In this document: piece after piece, positions 25,230 to 34,355 of the stretch
Numbering within the stretch: position 1 is the first letter of the stretch
Layout of the letters: each line of letters opens with the position of its first letter
NCBI GenBank assembly: GCA_022764465.1
Contig: JALERL010000114.1
Coordinates: 1 to 43,017 of the forward strand
Source of the DNA: Lachnospiraceae bacterium
Lineage (GTDB): Bacteria > Bacillota > Clostridia > Lachnospirales > Lachnospiraceae
Reading direction: 5' to 3'
Length of the DNA: 43,017 nt
Position numbers and translations under genes: made by a program
Notes under the pieces: generated by a model
What the model saw: only the letters and a program-made list of their open reading frames with translations
The model's database searches: none
What the model was told of the DNA's origin: nothing

Positions 25230-28200
25230 ATGAAGAAAGCGATTGGTAGAAAAAAACATATCAGACGGCGGGCAGTGATTTTCTCAGGAGCTCTCGCTGT
25301 GTCGCTTGCAGGAGTGATCGGTTTTATGAGTCTGACGGCAGATGCCGGCGGTATCTTTACCGGTGTGGAAACACTGGTCTATGATAAGGTGGATAAGGGT
25401 CAGGATTTTCATATCTTAGAGATCATTCCGGATCAGAGTGAGGGAGAGCTTGGCTATTATGTCGAAGGTCAGGAACCGTTTCATTTTGCGGAAGATATGA
25501 ATGCTTATCTGAAAAGTGACGGTAGAGAGAATACCAGAGAAACAAGAGCGGCCTTTGTGGAAGCATTAAAGGCTGATCTTGAGAGCAAGTCCCTGCTTGG
25601 AGAGAACAAGGCGATCCGTTATGAGGATTATGAGGAAAGCTATTTCCCATCCGAGGAAGAGAAAGCAGCCATGCAGGAGATCACTTTTGATGAGTCGGAC
25701 TATGAGCTGGCATCCATATCCGGAAATTATCAGGACAGTGCAGATGGAAATGGCGCATATACTGCCAATATCGATACCTTTACTTATAACGAAGATGGCG
25801 ATTATGTCGTTGAGTTTGATACCTTTACACCGATCCATGACTATGCACCGTATAATGTTCCATTCGAGTATAACAGTGCAGGCTATTATCAGCAGGTGGA
25901 AAATCCGGTTACCGGAATGAAGTATTACTATATTTCGAACTACTATTATGGTGGTGTATCTTCTGCGGACAGTGCCTATACTGCAGTGCTGAATACGGAC
26001 ATGCCATACCGGTATGTAGGAGAAAACGGAGAGGCAGAGTTTGCAGAGGATGCTTCCGGCAGTGCCACGAAGCAGAATGTACAGATCGGCCGTATCTATT
26101 ACAAGGGCGGCTTCATCAATCAGAACATCCTAAAAAATAAAGTGTTTTCGATCCAGAAGGCACAGGATATGAATATTACGATCGAGACGGTAGAGGAGTC
26201 TGCCTTAGCGGACTATGACTTTAGCGGTGGTAACGGTAATGTTGATATGATCTATGTATGCGGGGATACAACACGCAGCGGTAAGACCTATGGGAACAGT
26301 GCGGATGAGGTGGAGTGGCCACTCTATCAGATCTACTGCAACAAGATCCCGACGGTGATCGACAGTGACGTATTAGCGGATCTGTCAAAGTATGAGCAGT
26401 CCGGCGTACTTCGTTTTATCCTACTGTGTCTGCAAAAGACAAAGATCGAAGCACCGGAAGACGGAACCTATGACTTTGCATCCCTGCTTCCGGGCAGCAG
26501 TGCGAATGTATATGATATGTGTAATACCGCAGATATTACACACAGTGATTTTGCAGTTTCCAATCTGTATGTTGCAGATACGGCAGATGCAGACAATGCA
26601 CACGAATATCTGTGTGCAGATCTGGAGACGAACTTTTCCGATGAACAGATCGAGAGCGGATTTTCCGCAGTCAGAGAAGCAATCGACAAAGAGAATCTTT
26701 ATCACAGCTCAGACGATCAGCTCGCAGCAGATATCAATCGCGCGACAGTCTTACAGTATCTGTTAAACTACCGTTATGAGAGGCAGATCAGTGCGAAAAA
26801 AAGCTTAAAGATCCTCGACCTTGAACCGGTATGGGGAGCTGCCTATGCAAATGATGCAGTGGATAAGGACTTAAAAGACAGTGTGTTATATTCGGATGTT
26901 GTCAAAGGATGGGCAGAAGGAATCACTGATGTTTCTATCACCCACATGACCACGAGTGAGTTTATTGGTAAGATCAACGATATGAATACCGATTATGATC
27001 TGGTGTATATCGGACTTGGTTATTTTGCCAATCAGAATAAGTATGATATGCTCTATCGTGAGACGAACAGTGCAAGCGCTGACTATGGACTTCCGGTTTA
27101 TAATGATACCCATATGAATGGAATGGTCTATACACATACCGGTGATTATATGCAGGCAGCGAACTATGGTAACGAGGGTCTGTTAGATTCTGAATATGCG
27201 GGAGCGTATATTGAGGGAGCAGCGGCAAGAAACAGCAATTACCTGTATGGTACGGTTACCTTAGAACAGCAGGATGGTGACAATGTTAGAAAGACCTCCT
27301 ATCATCAGGGCGGTTACCGCAATTCCTTTGATACCTCAAAAAACCGCATGGTCCAGTCGCTGGTCAATATCTTTGATACTATGCCGGAGAATATGCCATA
27401 TTACCGAGTACACCGGTTTAATGGAACTGCGCAGAAGGATTATAAGAGATCCGACAACCTGATGATCGGTAACAGTAACGTCTTCCGGTATTCCGGAAAT
27501 GATATTACGAAGGACAAGTATCAGGATCTGTTAGATTTTGTAAAGGCGAAATATCCGGTAGTCTTCGCAGATGACTGTTATATCATAGATGATAACGGAA
27601 AGAAATCGGTCAATGAGGCAAGAATTGATAATTCTTCCTATCTGTATCAGTTCCTGACGGAGACCCTTCACGAACCGAATGTTTTTTCAAAGAGTGAAGT
27701 TACCAATAACAGCCAGTTCATCGATTATCTGAACATGCCGAAGTTAGGACTCGAATTCTATCAGAATGGTACGGTGGTTACGGATGATAACAGTATTACA
27801 AAGATCGATACGACAGATTCCGAGACAACCGGACAGTACCGCATGAAGATTGATTTTATGCTGAAGAATCAGGCAGAGAGTTCGATGGAATCCACCTATA
27901 ATGTTAAATTCTATATTGATATGAATACAGACGGACAGTTTTCGGACGGAACAGAAGCCTCGGAACTTTTAAGTGATATACTGGTACTTGACCGTGAGAC
28001 AGGAACAGAGTGCCAGAAGGATGAAAATGGTGTCTATAAGATTTCGAATGACCATGAGTATGAACTGCAACGAGAGATCTCAAGCTCTTACCGTGGATTG
28101 ATCCCATGGAAGTTAGAGATCGAAAATACCGCTAACAATTACATCCGTACATCGAAGACCTCCTATGCGGTCGTTGCACTCGGTCAGGGGGATACATCCA

Positions 28201-29984
28201 CAGATCAGACGAAAGAAGTACATGTGCTTCAGATTATGTGTGATACCACTTCCGGTGGGTATGCAAATAACTTAGACCTTTCTTCCGATGCATCCAATAC
28301 CGATGAAAACGGAAAGAAGTTCAATGAACTGTTAAGAAATGTAGAGAATGAGACGGGACTTCATTTTATTATTGATTCCCTGCGGGTGAATGAATTCCAG
28401 AAGTACTATCGTGGGGATTCTGACCGGGCTGCCTTATCCGAAAAGTCACGTGGCTATATGGACCGGTTTGAAAACAATGAATACAGCATGTTGATCCTTG
28501 GCTTCAGTGACTGTTACAATAACATGACCGATGAAGCGGCTATTCAGAAACTGCAGGACTTTAAGGACAGTGGAAAGAGTATCTTATTTACACATGATAA
28601 TGCATCCTGTAGTACCGTCACCGATTACAGTCATAAGATGGCAGAATTAAAAAACATAAAAGAGGAGGGAAAGATTACTGCAGATTATACGGGTGGAAGG
28701 AATCTTGGCGAATATGGGTATGACTTTAACCAGATGTTGCGAAGGGAAGCAGCCATGGATCGTTATGGCTTAGTCACAAACGATTTCTTAAAGCAGGGAC
28801 AGCTCATTGATATCACGAAGAATGAGAATGGAGAAACGATCGGTACGATCTTAGCAGAGAATGGCGGCTTTACGACAAGAACGAATGCAGATGGTACACC
28901 GATGCAGTCCGCAGTCTTAGATGCGGGCAAGGATATTGCCTATGTAGCAGGTACTAACCGTGAGCAGGCATATGGTGAGACACAAGGCTTTACCTATTCT
29001 GAGATCAACCGTGTCAACCATGCGACAAGTAAAAAGAATATCCGTACGGCACAGGAATCATGGGGCAATCTGACCACGACTGTTGCAACTAAGACGAATG
29101 AAGGACTGATCACAAAGTATCCGTATGTGATCCCGGATAAGATCAATATTGCATCGACACATTTCCAGTATTACCAGTTAGACTTAGATGGGGATAAGGA
29201 CGGAGATGGCAGATCGGATATCGTAGTATGGTACTGCTTGGGAGATGCAGGAAGTGGAACGGCATCCTTAAAGAACTATTCCGGTTCTCCGAATGATGTG
29301 CGGAACAACTATTACATCTACAGTATGGGAAATGTCATGTATTCCGGTGTAGGACATTCTAAGATCAATGCCAATTCCGATGAGATGAAGCTGTTTGTCA
29401 ATACCGTAGTTGCATCGTTTAAGCTTGGAACACAGGCACCGACGGTCAAGGCACTTGAGACGTCGGATCGTGCATCCGCAGAGAAGAAATACGTCCGTTT
29501 AGATTATGATACGGCACTCAATATGGAGGCACTGTCACAGGAAGAAGAGACATACTTTACCGTACAGGACTTAAACCTTACCTCGAATGACCGTAAGATC
29601 CAGGCAAGCTTTTATATCAAAGGAACCGACAATAAGACCTATCTCCCGATCGGAGCCGCCGCAGCAGACAATCCGGCGGGAGCCTATGTGACGATAGAGC
29701 CGGTATTAGCAGGTGATTCTGTTACAATCGGCAGTGAGACCTACGAGCAGGGTGCCGCGGAGCGGCAGAAAGCGGATAATCTGCAAAGTGGTCATGTCTA
29801 CCGGCTGGTATTACATAATATCGGAATGGATGCACAGATTGCATCGTTGTTATCCGGAACGAAGGAATTTTCACTGGGCATAACGATAAGCAGTGAATTT
29901 AATTATTATGGCAGGCAGATTAAGACCTCAGAAGCAGAGACGGAAGTAGAATTCATCAAAGCAGAATTGTTTGATCTTGATTAA
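25230..29984 (+). CDS. Giant secreted or membrane-anchored protein, DUF5057-like
   Basis: The 1584-residue product has a highly basic start and one hydrophobic segment (AVIFSGALAVSLAGVIGFMSL, about residues 15-35) acting as signal peptide or anchor. No sortase motif is present at the C-terminus. I recognise the DUF5057 style from ILEIIPDQSEGELGYYV. Three similar modules can be seen, each opening with a strand of that type (HILEIIPD about 60, LKILDLEP about 525, VHVLQIMCD about 996). Each later has a hydrophobic strand plus Gly (VDMIYVCGD, YDLVYIGLGYF, YSMLILGFSD), like Rossmann or glutamine-amidotransferase folds without an evident nucleophile. Acidic loops (DMNTDGQFSDGTE; DLDGDKDGDGRSD) may bind calcium. 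ATG 25230 has aggag eight bases upstream. It closes the pilus operon. Confidence 0.7.
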   Translation: MKKAIGRKKHIRRRAVIFSGALAVSLAGVIGFMSLTADAGGIFTGVETLVYDKVDKGQDFHILEIIPDQSEGELGYYVEGQEPFHFAEDMNAYLKSDGRENTRETRAAFVEALKADLESKSLLGENKAIRYEDYEESYFPSEEEKAAMQEITFDESDYELASISGNYQDSADGNGAYTANIDTFTYNEDGDYVVEFDTFTPIHDYAPYNVPFEYNSAGYYQQVENPVTGMKYYYISNYYYGGVSSADSAYTAVLNTDMPYRYVGENGEAEFAEDASGSATKQNVQIGRIYYKGGFINQNILKNKVFSIQKAQDMNITIETVEESALADYDFSGGNGNVDMIYVCGDTTRSGKTYGNSADEVEWPLYQIYCNKIPTVIDSDVLADLSKYEQSGVLRFILLCLQKTKIEAPEDGTYDFASLLPGSSANVYDMCNTADITHSDFAVSNLYVADTADADNAHEYLCADLETNFSDEQIESGFSAVREAIDKENLYHSSDDQLAADINRATVLQYLLNYRYERQISAKKSLKILDLEPVWGAAYANDAVDKDLKDSVLYSDVVKGWAEGITDVSITHMTTSEFIGKINDMNTDYDLVYIGLGYFANQNKYDMLYRETNSASADYGLPVYNDTHMNGMVYTHTGDYMQAANYGNEGLLDSEYAGAYIEGAAARNSNYLYGTVTLEQQDGDNVRKTSYHQGGYRNSFDTSKNRMVQSLVNIFDTMPENMPYYRVHRFNGTAQKDYKRSDNLMIGNSNVFRYSGNDITKDKYQDLLDFVKAKYPVVFADDCYIIDDNGKKSVNEARIDNSSYLYQFLTETLHEPNVFSKSEVTNNSQFIDYLNMPKLGLEFYQNGTVVTDDNSITKIDTTDSETTGQYRMKIDFMLKNQAESSMESTYNVKFYIDMNTDGQFSDGTEASELLSDILVLDRETGTECQKDENGVYKISNDHEYELQREISSSYRGLIPWKLEIENTANNYIRTSKTSYAVVALGQGDTSTDQTKEVHVLQIMCDTTSGGYANNLDLSSDASNTDENGKKFNELLRNVENETGLHFIIDSLRVNEFQKYYRGDSDRAALSEKSRGYMDRFENNEYSMLILGFSDCYNNMTDEAAIQKLQDFKDSGKSILFTHDNASCSTVTDYSHKMAELKNIKEEGKITADYTGGRNLGEYGYDFNQMLRREAAMDRYGLVTNDFLKQGQLIDITKNENGETIGTILAENGGFTTRTNADGTPMQSAVLDAGKDIAYVAGTNREQAYGETQGFTYSEINRVNHATSKKNIRTAQESWGNLTTTVATKTNEGLITKYPYVIPDKINIASTHFQYYQLDLDGDKDGDGRSDIVVWYCLGDAGSGTASLKNYSGSPNDVRNNYYIYSMGNVMYSGVGHSKINANSDEMKLFVNTVVASFKLGTQAPTVKALETSDRASAEKKYVRLDYDTALNMEALSQEEETYFTVQDLNLTSNDRKIQASFYIKGTDNKTYLPIGAAAADNPAGAYVTIEPVLAGDSVTIGSETYEQGAAERQKADNLQSGHVYRLVLHNIGMDAQIASLLSGTKEFSLGITISSEFNYYGRQIKTSEAETEVEFIKAELFDLD

Positions 29985-29988
29985 GCGG

Positions 29989-30020
29989 AAATGGTGGCAG
30001 ATGGTGCCACCATTTTCTCT
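29989..30020 (+). terminator. Intrinsic terminator after the pilus operon
   Basis: aaatggtggca (29989-29999) pairs perfectly with tgccaccattt (30005-30015) around a 5-nt loop, and tctct follows. It begins 4 nt after the stop of the giant gene. The T-tract is imperfect, so some read-through to the next gene is likely. Confidence 0.7.
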
Positions 30021-30063
30021 GTATAGGACATTCCTATATAGTAAAAGCAGGAAAGGAGCGCGC

Positions 30064-31782
30064 ATGCAGATAAAAAGGAACAAGACGGAAAGTGTGTGGT
30101 GTCTGCCATATCTTTTTTCCATCGTACTCATTCCGGTGATCGTACGAAATGTACTATGCAGTGAGAATCTGGAAGGATACAGCTGGTATCCGAAGACCTG
30201 GGGACGTTTTGATGCGTTCATGTGGTGGAAGAGTATAGCCGTGATCATTTTAGGTGCAGTCCTTCTTATGGTTCTGATAATAAGTGCAGGAAAAGGAAAG
30301 ATACGGTTTCAGAAAATGCTGCTGCCGCTTGGTGTCTATGCAGGACTTGTTATTCTTTCCACGGTATGTTCAATCGACCGTACGATCAGCGTGAACGGAT
30401 TTTTCGATATGTATGAATCGGTGTATGTGATTCTCTCCTATGTGGTGCTTGCTGTCTATGGTGCGGTGATCTGCTGGAGAGAAGAGATGGCGTGTAAGGT
30501 GGAGTGGCTTACCGCTATTGGAATTTTACTGATCGGTCTTATTGGCTTGACCCAGTTTATTGGAAGAGATCTCTATCAGGCAGAATTTATGAGAGGGATC
30601 TTAAATGTGATCGGAAGGTCAGAAAAGTTTTTTTCCGCAGTCTATGCATCCCTGTATAATCCGAACTATGTCGGCATGTACTGTTGTATGCTGATCCCGT
30701 TTGTATTTGTACTGTGTACGTTACATACAGAGAAGAAAAAACAGATCCTCTGGTTCATCTGCGCCGCAGTCCTTATGATGCTTCTTGTTGGCTGCCGGTC
30801 GAAGAGCACGACCCTTTTACTGATTCCGTGTCTGCTGTTTTGCATTTTTTTGCTGGGGCGAAACAGCAGAAAGCGTGCAGGGATCGTGATGTGTCTTTTT
30901 CTGCTGCTTTATCTGGGCTTTAATCTGGTTTATGCGAGAGCTTATGACAGCAATCTTTTGGAAAAAACCTTTGATACGATCTACTGGAATGGAAAAGGTG
31001 AGGATGATTACCGGTTAACAGATATTTTTACAGATGACGACGGACTTCGGATCTGCTATGATGGAAAAGAATATCGGTTGATCGATGATACAAAAACCGG
31101 TCAGCTTCTGTTAGAAGATATCACAACAAAAGAGCGTAAAAAGCTGCCGTTACAGGAGCTTCGGATCACAAAGGATACTGATGGAGAAAGCGATGGTTAT
31201 ACGGTCACTTCGGAAGGATATTCCTTTTCGTTTGTCTATGATAAAACAGCAAAAAAATATCTGTACCGCAACTTCAACGGCTGTCTGGTCGAGTTGGTTC
31301 CATCAAAAACCTGGGACTGTCCGCTTTTCCATGTTTTTGGAGGCATGAGCGGAAGAGGGTATATCTGGAGAAAATCCGTTCCTTTGCTTTCGGATTCGCT
31401 GATCTTGGGAAGTGGTGCAGATACCTATGGATTGCGCTTTCCGCAGCAGGATTATATCTCAATCGTACAGAGCGGATACGGCAGCCGGTATATTACCAAG
31501 CCGCATAACCTTTATTTGCAGATCGCGGTCCAGTCCGGGGTATGTTCCCTTCTTGCACTGGCGGTTTTCTATGGCTGGTATTTTGTAAGCTCGATCCGTT
31601 TATATCAAAGATGCACCTTTCAAAATCCGCTGCAGCGTACCGGAATGGCGGTCTTTGTAGCAACTACCGGTTATCTGTGCTCCGGTATGCTCAATGATTC
31701 GACGATCGGTATTTCGATTATATTCTACAGTCTTCTTGGCATCGGAATTGGCTGTAATAAACAGATTGTGAAGCAACTCTAA
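30064..31782 (+). CDS. O-antigen ligase-like (Wzy/WaaL superfamily) membrane protein
   Basis: The 572-residue polytopic membrane protein has about ten or more hydrophobic helices. The NPNYVGMYCCMLIPF motif and the late KPHNLYLQIAVQSGV motif are typical of O-antigen ligases and polymerases, which join glycan chains on the outer face of the membrane. Between helices, residues of about 300-440 form a large hydrophilic insertion with beta-rich sequence. ATG 30064 with an aaaggag site is preferred over an upstream in-frame ATG at 29971, inside the previous gene. Because it directly follows a pilus cluster, a role in glycosylating pilins (as TfpO/PilO-type ligases do) or in surface polysaccharide assembly is possible but unproven. 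Confidence 0.75.
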   Translation: MQIKRNKTESVWCLPYLFSIVLIPVIVRNVLCSENLEGYSWYPKTWGRFDAFMWWKSIAVIILGAVLLMVLIISAGKGKIRFQKMLLPLGVYAGLVILSTVCSIDRTISVNGFFDMYESVYVILSYVVLAVYGAVICWREEMACKVEWLTAIGILLIGLIGLTQFIGRDLYQAEFMRGILNVIGRSEKFFSAVYASLYNPNYVGMYCCMLIPFVFVLCTLHTEKKKQILWFICAAVLMMLLVGCRSKSTTLLLIPCLLFCIFLLGRNSRKRAGIVMCLFLLLYLGFNLVYARAYDSNLLEKTFDTIYWNGKGEDDYRLTDIFTDDDGLRICYDGKEYRLIDDTKTGQLLLEDITTKERKKLPLQELRITKDTDGESDGYTVTSEGYSFSFVYDKTAKKYLYRNFNGCLVELVPSKTWDCPLFHVFGGMSGRGYIWRKSVPLLSDSLILGSGADTYGLRFPQQDYISIVQSGYGSRYITKPHNLYLQIAVQSGVCSLLALAVFYGWYFVSSIRLYQRCTFQNPLQRTGMAVFVATTGYLCSGMLNDSTIGISIIFYSLLGIGIGCNKQIVKQL

Positions 31783-31903
31783 AACTTTTATTAAAAAGGC
31801 TCTGCGTCGGTTGACGTAGCCTATCTGCCGATTTATCATTATCGTTAGAAAGTCCTAAGGCAGAAATGGCAGCGGCAGGATGAAGAGAAAGAGAGAGATG
31901 CAT

Positions 31904-32299
31904 ATGAAACAGAAGTTACAGCAGTTTATGGCAGGACGTTACGGTGTGGATCAGTTATCGAAGATCTATCTTGGAATTACCTTTGTATTATTGATCCTTT
32001 CGATGTTTACAAGGGTTGGGTTCTTTTATCTTTTTGCAATCGTTTTACTGATCTATACGTATTACCGCATGTTTTCGAGGAATGTGTCGAAGATGTATAA
32101 TCAGAATCAGAAGTTTTTGAACTTCCGTTATCGTATGGGGGTAAAGTGGAACCAGTATAAGGTAAGAAGATCACAGCGTGCGATCTACCGCTTTTATAAG
32201 TGCCCATCCTGCAAGCAGAGAGTACGTGTGCCAAAGGGAAAGGGCAAGATCTGTATTACCTGTCCGAAGTGCAGAACAGAATTTGTGAAAAAAAGTTGA
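31904..32299 (+). CDS. Small membrane protein with C-terminal zinc ribbon
   Basis: The 131-residue protein has two closely spaced hydrophobic helices (IYLGITFVLLILSMFT and VGFFYLFAIVLLIYTYY). A basic region follows, then a C-terminal zinc ribbon with CPSC and CPKC pairs (FYKCPSCKQRVRVPKGKG, ITCPKCRTEF). ATG 31904 is chosen because gagagag precedes it; ATG 31880 has weaker support. No precise function is known to me. The ribbon may bind nucleic acid or a protein partner at the membrane. It is followed after 40 nt by the DUF5685 gene, and such grouping suggests a shared role. Confidence 0.75.
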   Translation: MKQKLQQFMAGRYGVDQLSKIYLGITFVLLILSMFTRVGFFYLFAIVLLIYTYYRMFSRNVSKMYNQNQKFLNFRYRMGVKWNQYKVRRSQRAIYRFYKCPSCKQRVRVPKGKGKICITCPKCRTEFVKKS

Positions 32300-32339
32300 T
32301 GTTTCATGGAATGAACAATGAGGATTGGAGATTGCGTAT

Positions 32340-33257
32340 ATGTTTGGATACGTGAATATAAACAGACAGGAGCTGTCGGAAGAGGCAGGTAAGATCTATC
32401 AGTCTTATTACTGTGGCCTGTGCCGGAAGTTAAAGGAGACAGCAGGCAGAAGAGGACAGCTTTTACTGAATTATGATATGACATTTCTGGTTGTCTTATT
32501 GACCGGATTGTATGAGCCGCAGGAGAAGGAAGAAGCATCCTTCACCTGCAAGCTGCATCCGACGAAGAAGAGATGCTCGCGTATCAATGAGTTTACGAAG
32601 TATGCGGCAGATATGAATATTATCCTGTCATTTCAGAACTTTGAAGATGACTGGAGAGACAACCACTCTTATGCAAAGAAAGCATTTGCGAAGCTGTTGG
32701 GGAAGGATTACTTACGGATTAAGGAGACATACCCAAGACAGGTGGCAGCAGTTGAGAAGTATCTGAGTGACTTAGAAGAGATGGAGCGGGTCAAGGAGAC
32801 GAATATAGATCTGGTTGCAGGACTGACCGGTACGATGTTGGGAGAGATCTTTGCATATAAGGAAGATATGTGGGCAGATGAGCTTCGCTGCCTTGGCTTT
32901 TATCTTGGAAAATTCATCTATCTGATGGATGCCTATGAGGATGTTACGAAGGATAAGAAGAACGGCTGCTACAATCCATTGATCCGGATCTATGATGAGG
33001 ACAGTAAGGACTTTGATACATTCTGTAAGCTGATGTTGACGAGTATGATCTCTGAGGCGGCAAAGTCCTTTGAGCGGCTGCCGATCCTGTTGCATGCAGA
33101 TATATTAAGGAATATACTATATTCAGGTGTGTGGTGTCGTTATGAATACAATCAGCTCAAGCGGCAGAAGAAGGAAGCAAGTCAGGCGAAGCGTGCAAAA
33201 CACAGTGAGAACCATGCTTCCGAAGACGCATGTGAAGTAGATAAAATGGAAGGTTAG
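32340..33257 (+). CDS. DUF5685 family protein
   Basis: The 305-residue protein starts MFGYVNINRQELS and has conserved YQSYYCGLCRKLKE, LLNYDMTFLVVLL, CKLHPTKKRC and NIILSFQNFEDDWRD segments, which I recognise as the DUF5685 pattern. It is predicted to be mostly helical and cytoplasmic. The aspartate-rich helices (FEDDWRD; LMDAYEDVTKD) distantly recall all-helical isoprenoid synthase-like folds, but I would not assign activity. ATG 32340 follows a ggag ribosome site; TTG 32325 is less likely. It lies 8 nt before the DnaJ-domain gene, so the two are co-expressed. Confidence 0.8.
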   Translation: MFGYVNINRQELSEEAGKIYQSYYCGLCRKLKETAGRRGQLLLNYDMTFLVVLLTGLYEPQEKEEASFTCKLHPTKKRCSRINEFTKYAADMNIILSFQNFEDDWRDNHSYAKKAFAKLLGKDYLRIKETYPRQVAAVEKYLSDLEEMERVKETNIDLVAGLTGTMLGEIFAYKEDMWADELRCLGFYLGKFIYLMDAYEDVTKDKKNGCYNPLIRIYDEDSKDFDTFCKLMLTSMISEAAKSFERLPILLHADILRNILYSGVWCRYEYNQLKRQKKEASQAKRAKHSENHASEDACEVDKMEG

Positions 33258-33265
33258 GTACAGAT

Positions 33266-33913
33266 ATGGACCCATATAAGGTGCTTGGTATTACACCGGG
33301 AGCAACCGATGAAGAAATCAAAAAAGCATACCGTAGTTTAAGCCGGAAGTATCACCCGGATGCGAATGTCAATAACCCGAATAAGGAACAGGCGGAAGAG
33401 AAGTTCAAGGAAGTGCAGCAGGCGTATGATCTGATCATGAAGCAGAAGCAGCAGGGTTACAGCTATGGCGGTGGCAGTCAGGGCGGCTTTGGCTATGGAG
33501 GTTATGGATCAGGCAGGAATAACGGTGCATATGGAGGCGGCTATGGTCAGAGTACAGACAGTGCAGAGATGCAGGCTGCTGCGAACTATATTGCACATCG
33601 TTGTTATAAGGAAGCATTGAATGTCTTAAGTGGGATTGCGAATCGAAATGCACGCTGGTATTATTACAGCGCGATGGCGAATGCCGGAGTCGGGAATACC
33701 GCAACGGCGATGGAGCATATCAATATGGCGGTTCAGATGGAACCGAGCAATATGGAATATCGTCAGTTAAAGCAGCAGTTAGAGTTCGGTGGAACCTGGT
33801 ATTCGAATATGGGAAGTTCCTATGAACGTCCATATGCCAGCTCAGGCAACCTGTGCCTGAGCCTGCTGTTTATGAACCTGTTATGCAACTGTTGTTGCTT
33901 CCGCCCGTACTAG
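33266..33913 (+). CDS. J-domain (DnaJ-like) co-chaperone
   Basis: The 215-residue protein has an N-terminal J domain with the HPD motif at residues 30-32, which would stimulate an Hsp70 partner. A Gly/Tyr-rich linker (about 65-95) follows. Then comes a helical part with two TPR-like hairpins (CYKEALNVLSGIANRNARWYYY and GNTATAMEHINMAVQMEPSN). The C-terminus is Cys-rich and hydrophobic (LLFMNLLCNCCCF) and could tether it to a membrane or metal. It lacks the zinc-finger and substrate domains of true DnaJ. The stop is separated from the convergent pyrI stop by a single base. Confidence 0.88.
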   Translation: MDPYKVLGITPGATDEEIKKAYRSLSRKYHPDANVNNPNKEQAEEKFKEVQQAYDLIMKQKQQGYSYGGGSQGGFGYGGYGSGRNNGAYGGGYGQSTDSAEMQAAANYIAHRCYKEALNVLSGIANRNARWYYYSAMANAGVGNTATAMEHINMAVQMEPSNMEYRQLKQQLEFGGTWYSNMGSSYERPYASSGNLCLSLLFMNLLCNCCCFRPY

Positions 33914-33940
33914 CTTAACGCTTACGGGTGGTATTTTTAT
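33907..33940 (+). terminator. Possible terminator at the DnaJ/pyrI convergence
   Basis: cccgta (from about 33904) can pair with tacggg (about 33923-33928) across the overlapping gene ends, followed by tggtattttta. The stem is only 6 bp, so this is a weak candidate for ending the plus-strand transcript. Confidence 0.3.
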
Positions 33941-34355
33941 ACGTTTCTTCGCAGTACTTGCAGCGATAGACTTCGTTTTCCTCATCGGTCAGAACAAAGA
34001 TCTGGTCAAGTCCCTGCTCGATCGAAGTGATGCATCGTGGATTCTTGCATTTGATAACATTGCGTACCTGCTTTGGCAGATGCAGCACCTTTTTGTCTAC
34101 GATGCGGTCACCCTTGATGATGTTGACTGTGATGTTATGGTCGATAAAGCCAAGGATATCAAGATCTAATGCGTCGATCGGACATTCTACTTTAATAATA
34201 TCCTTTTTTCCCATCTTATTACTTTTGGCGTTTTTGATGATCGCTACTGCGCAGTCTAATTTATCAAGCTTTAAGTCATGGTAAATCGAAAGGCTCATTC
34301 CGGCCTGAATATGATCTAATACAAATCCTTCATGGATTCCACTGATATTTAACAT
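33915..34355 (-). CDS. pyrI: Aspartate carbamoyltransferase regulatory chain
   Basis: The 146-residue protein is the regulatory subunit that binds nucleotide effectors and couples to the PyrB catalytic trimers. The N-terminal allosteric domain contains [16 protein letters not shown] and a [15 protein letters not shown] segment. The zinc site uses Cys103, Cys108, Cys132 and Cys135 (CKNPRC ... CKYC). The start at 34355 (MLNISGI) is preferred over an upstream ATG at 34373, because an aaaggag site precedes it. It overlaps the pyrB stop by 7 nt, so translation is coupled. Confidence 0.93.
   Translation of the reverse strand: MLNISGIHEGFVLDHIQAGMSLSIYHDLKLDKLDCAVAIIKNAKSNKMGKKDIIKVECPIDALDLDILGFIDHNITVNIIKGDRIVDKKVLHLPKQVRNVIKCKNPRCITSIEQGLDQIFVLTDEENEVYRCKYCEETYKNTTRKR

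Noticed and set aside
25579-26766. Plus-strand frames at 25579-25920 and 26392-26766 inside the giant gene
   Set aside because: Alternative frames within a continuous 1584-codon gene; Arg/Ser/Met-rich shadow products.
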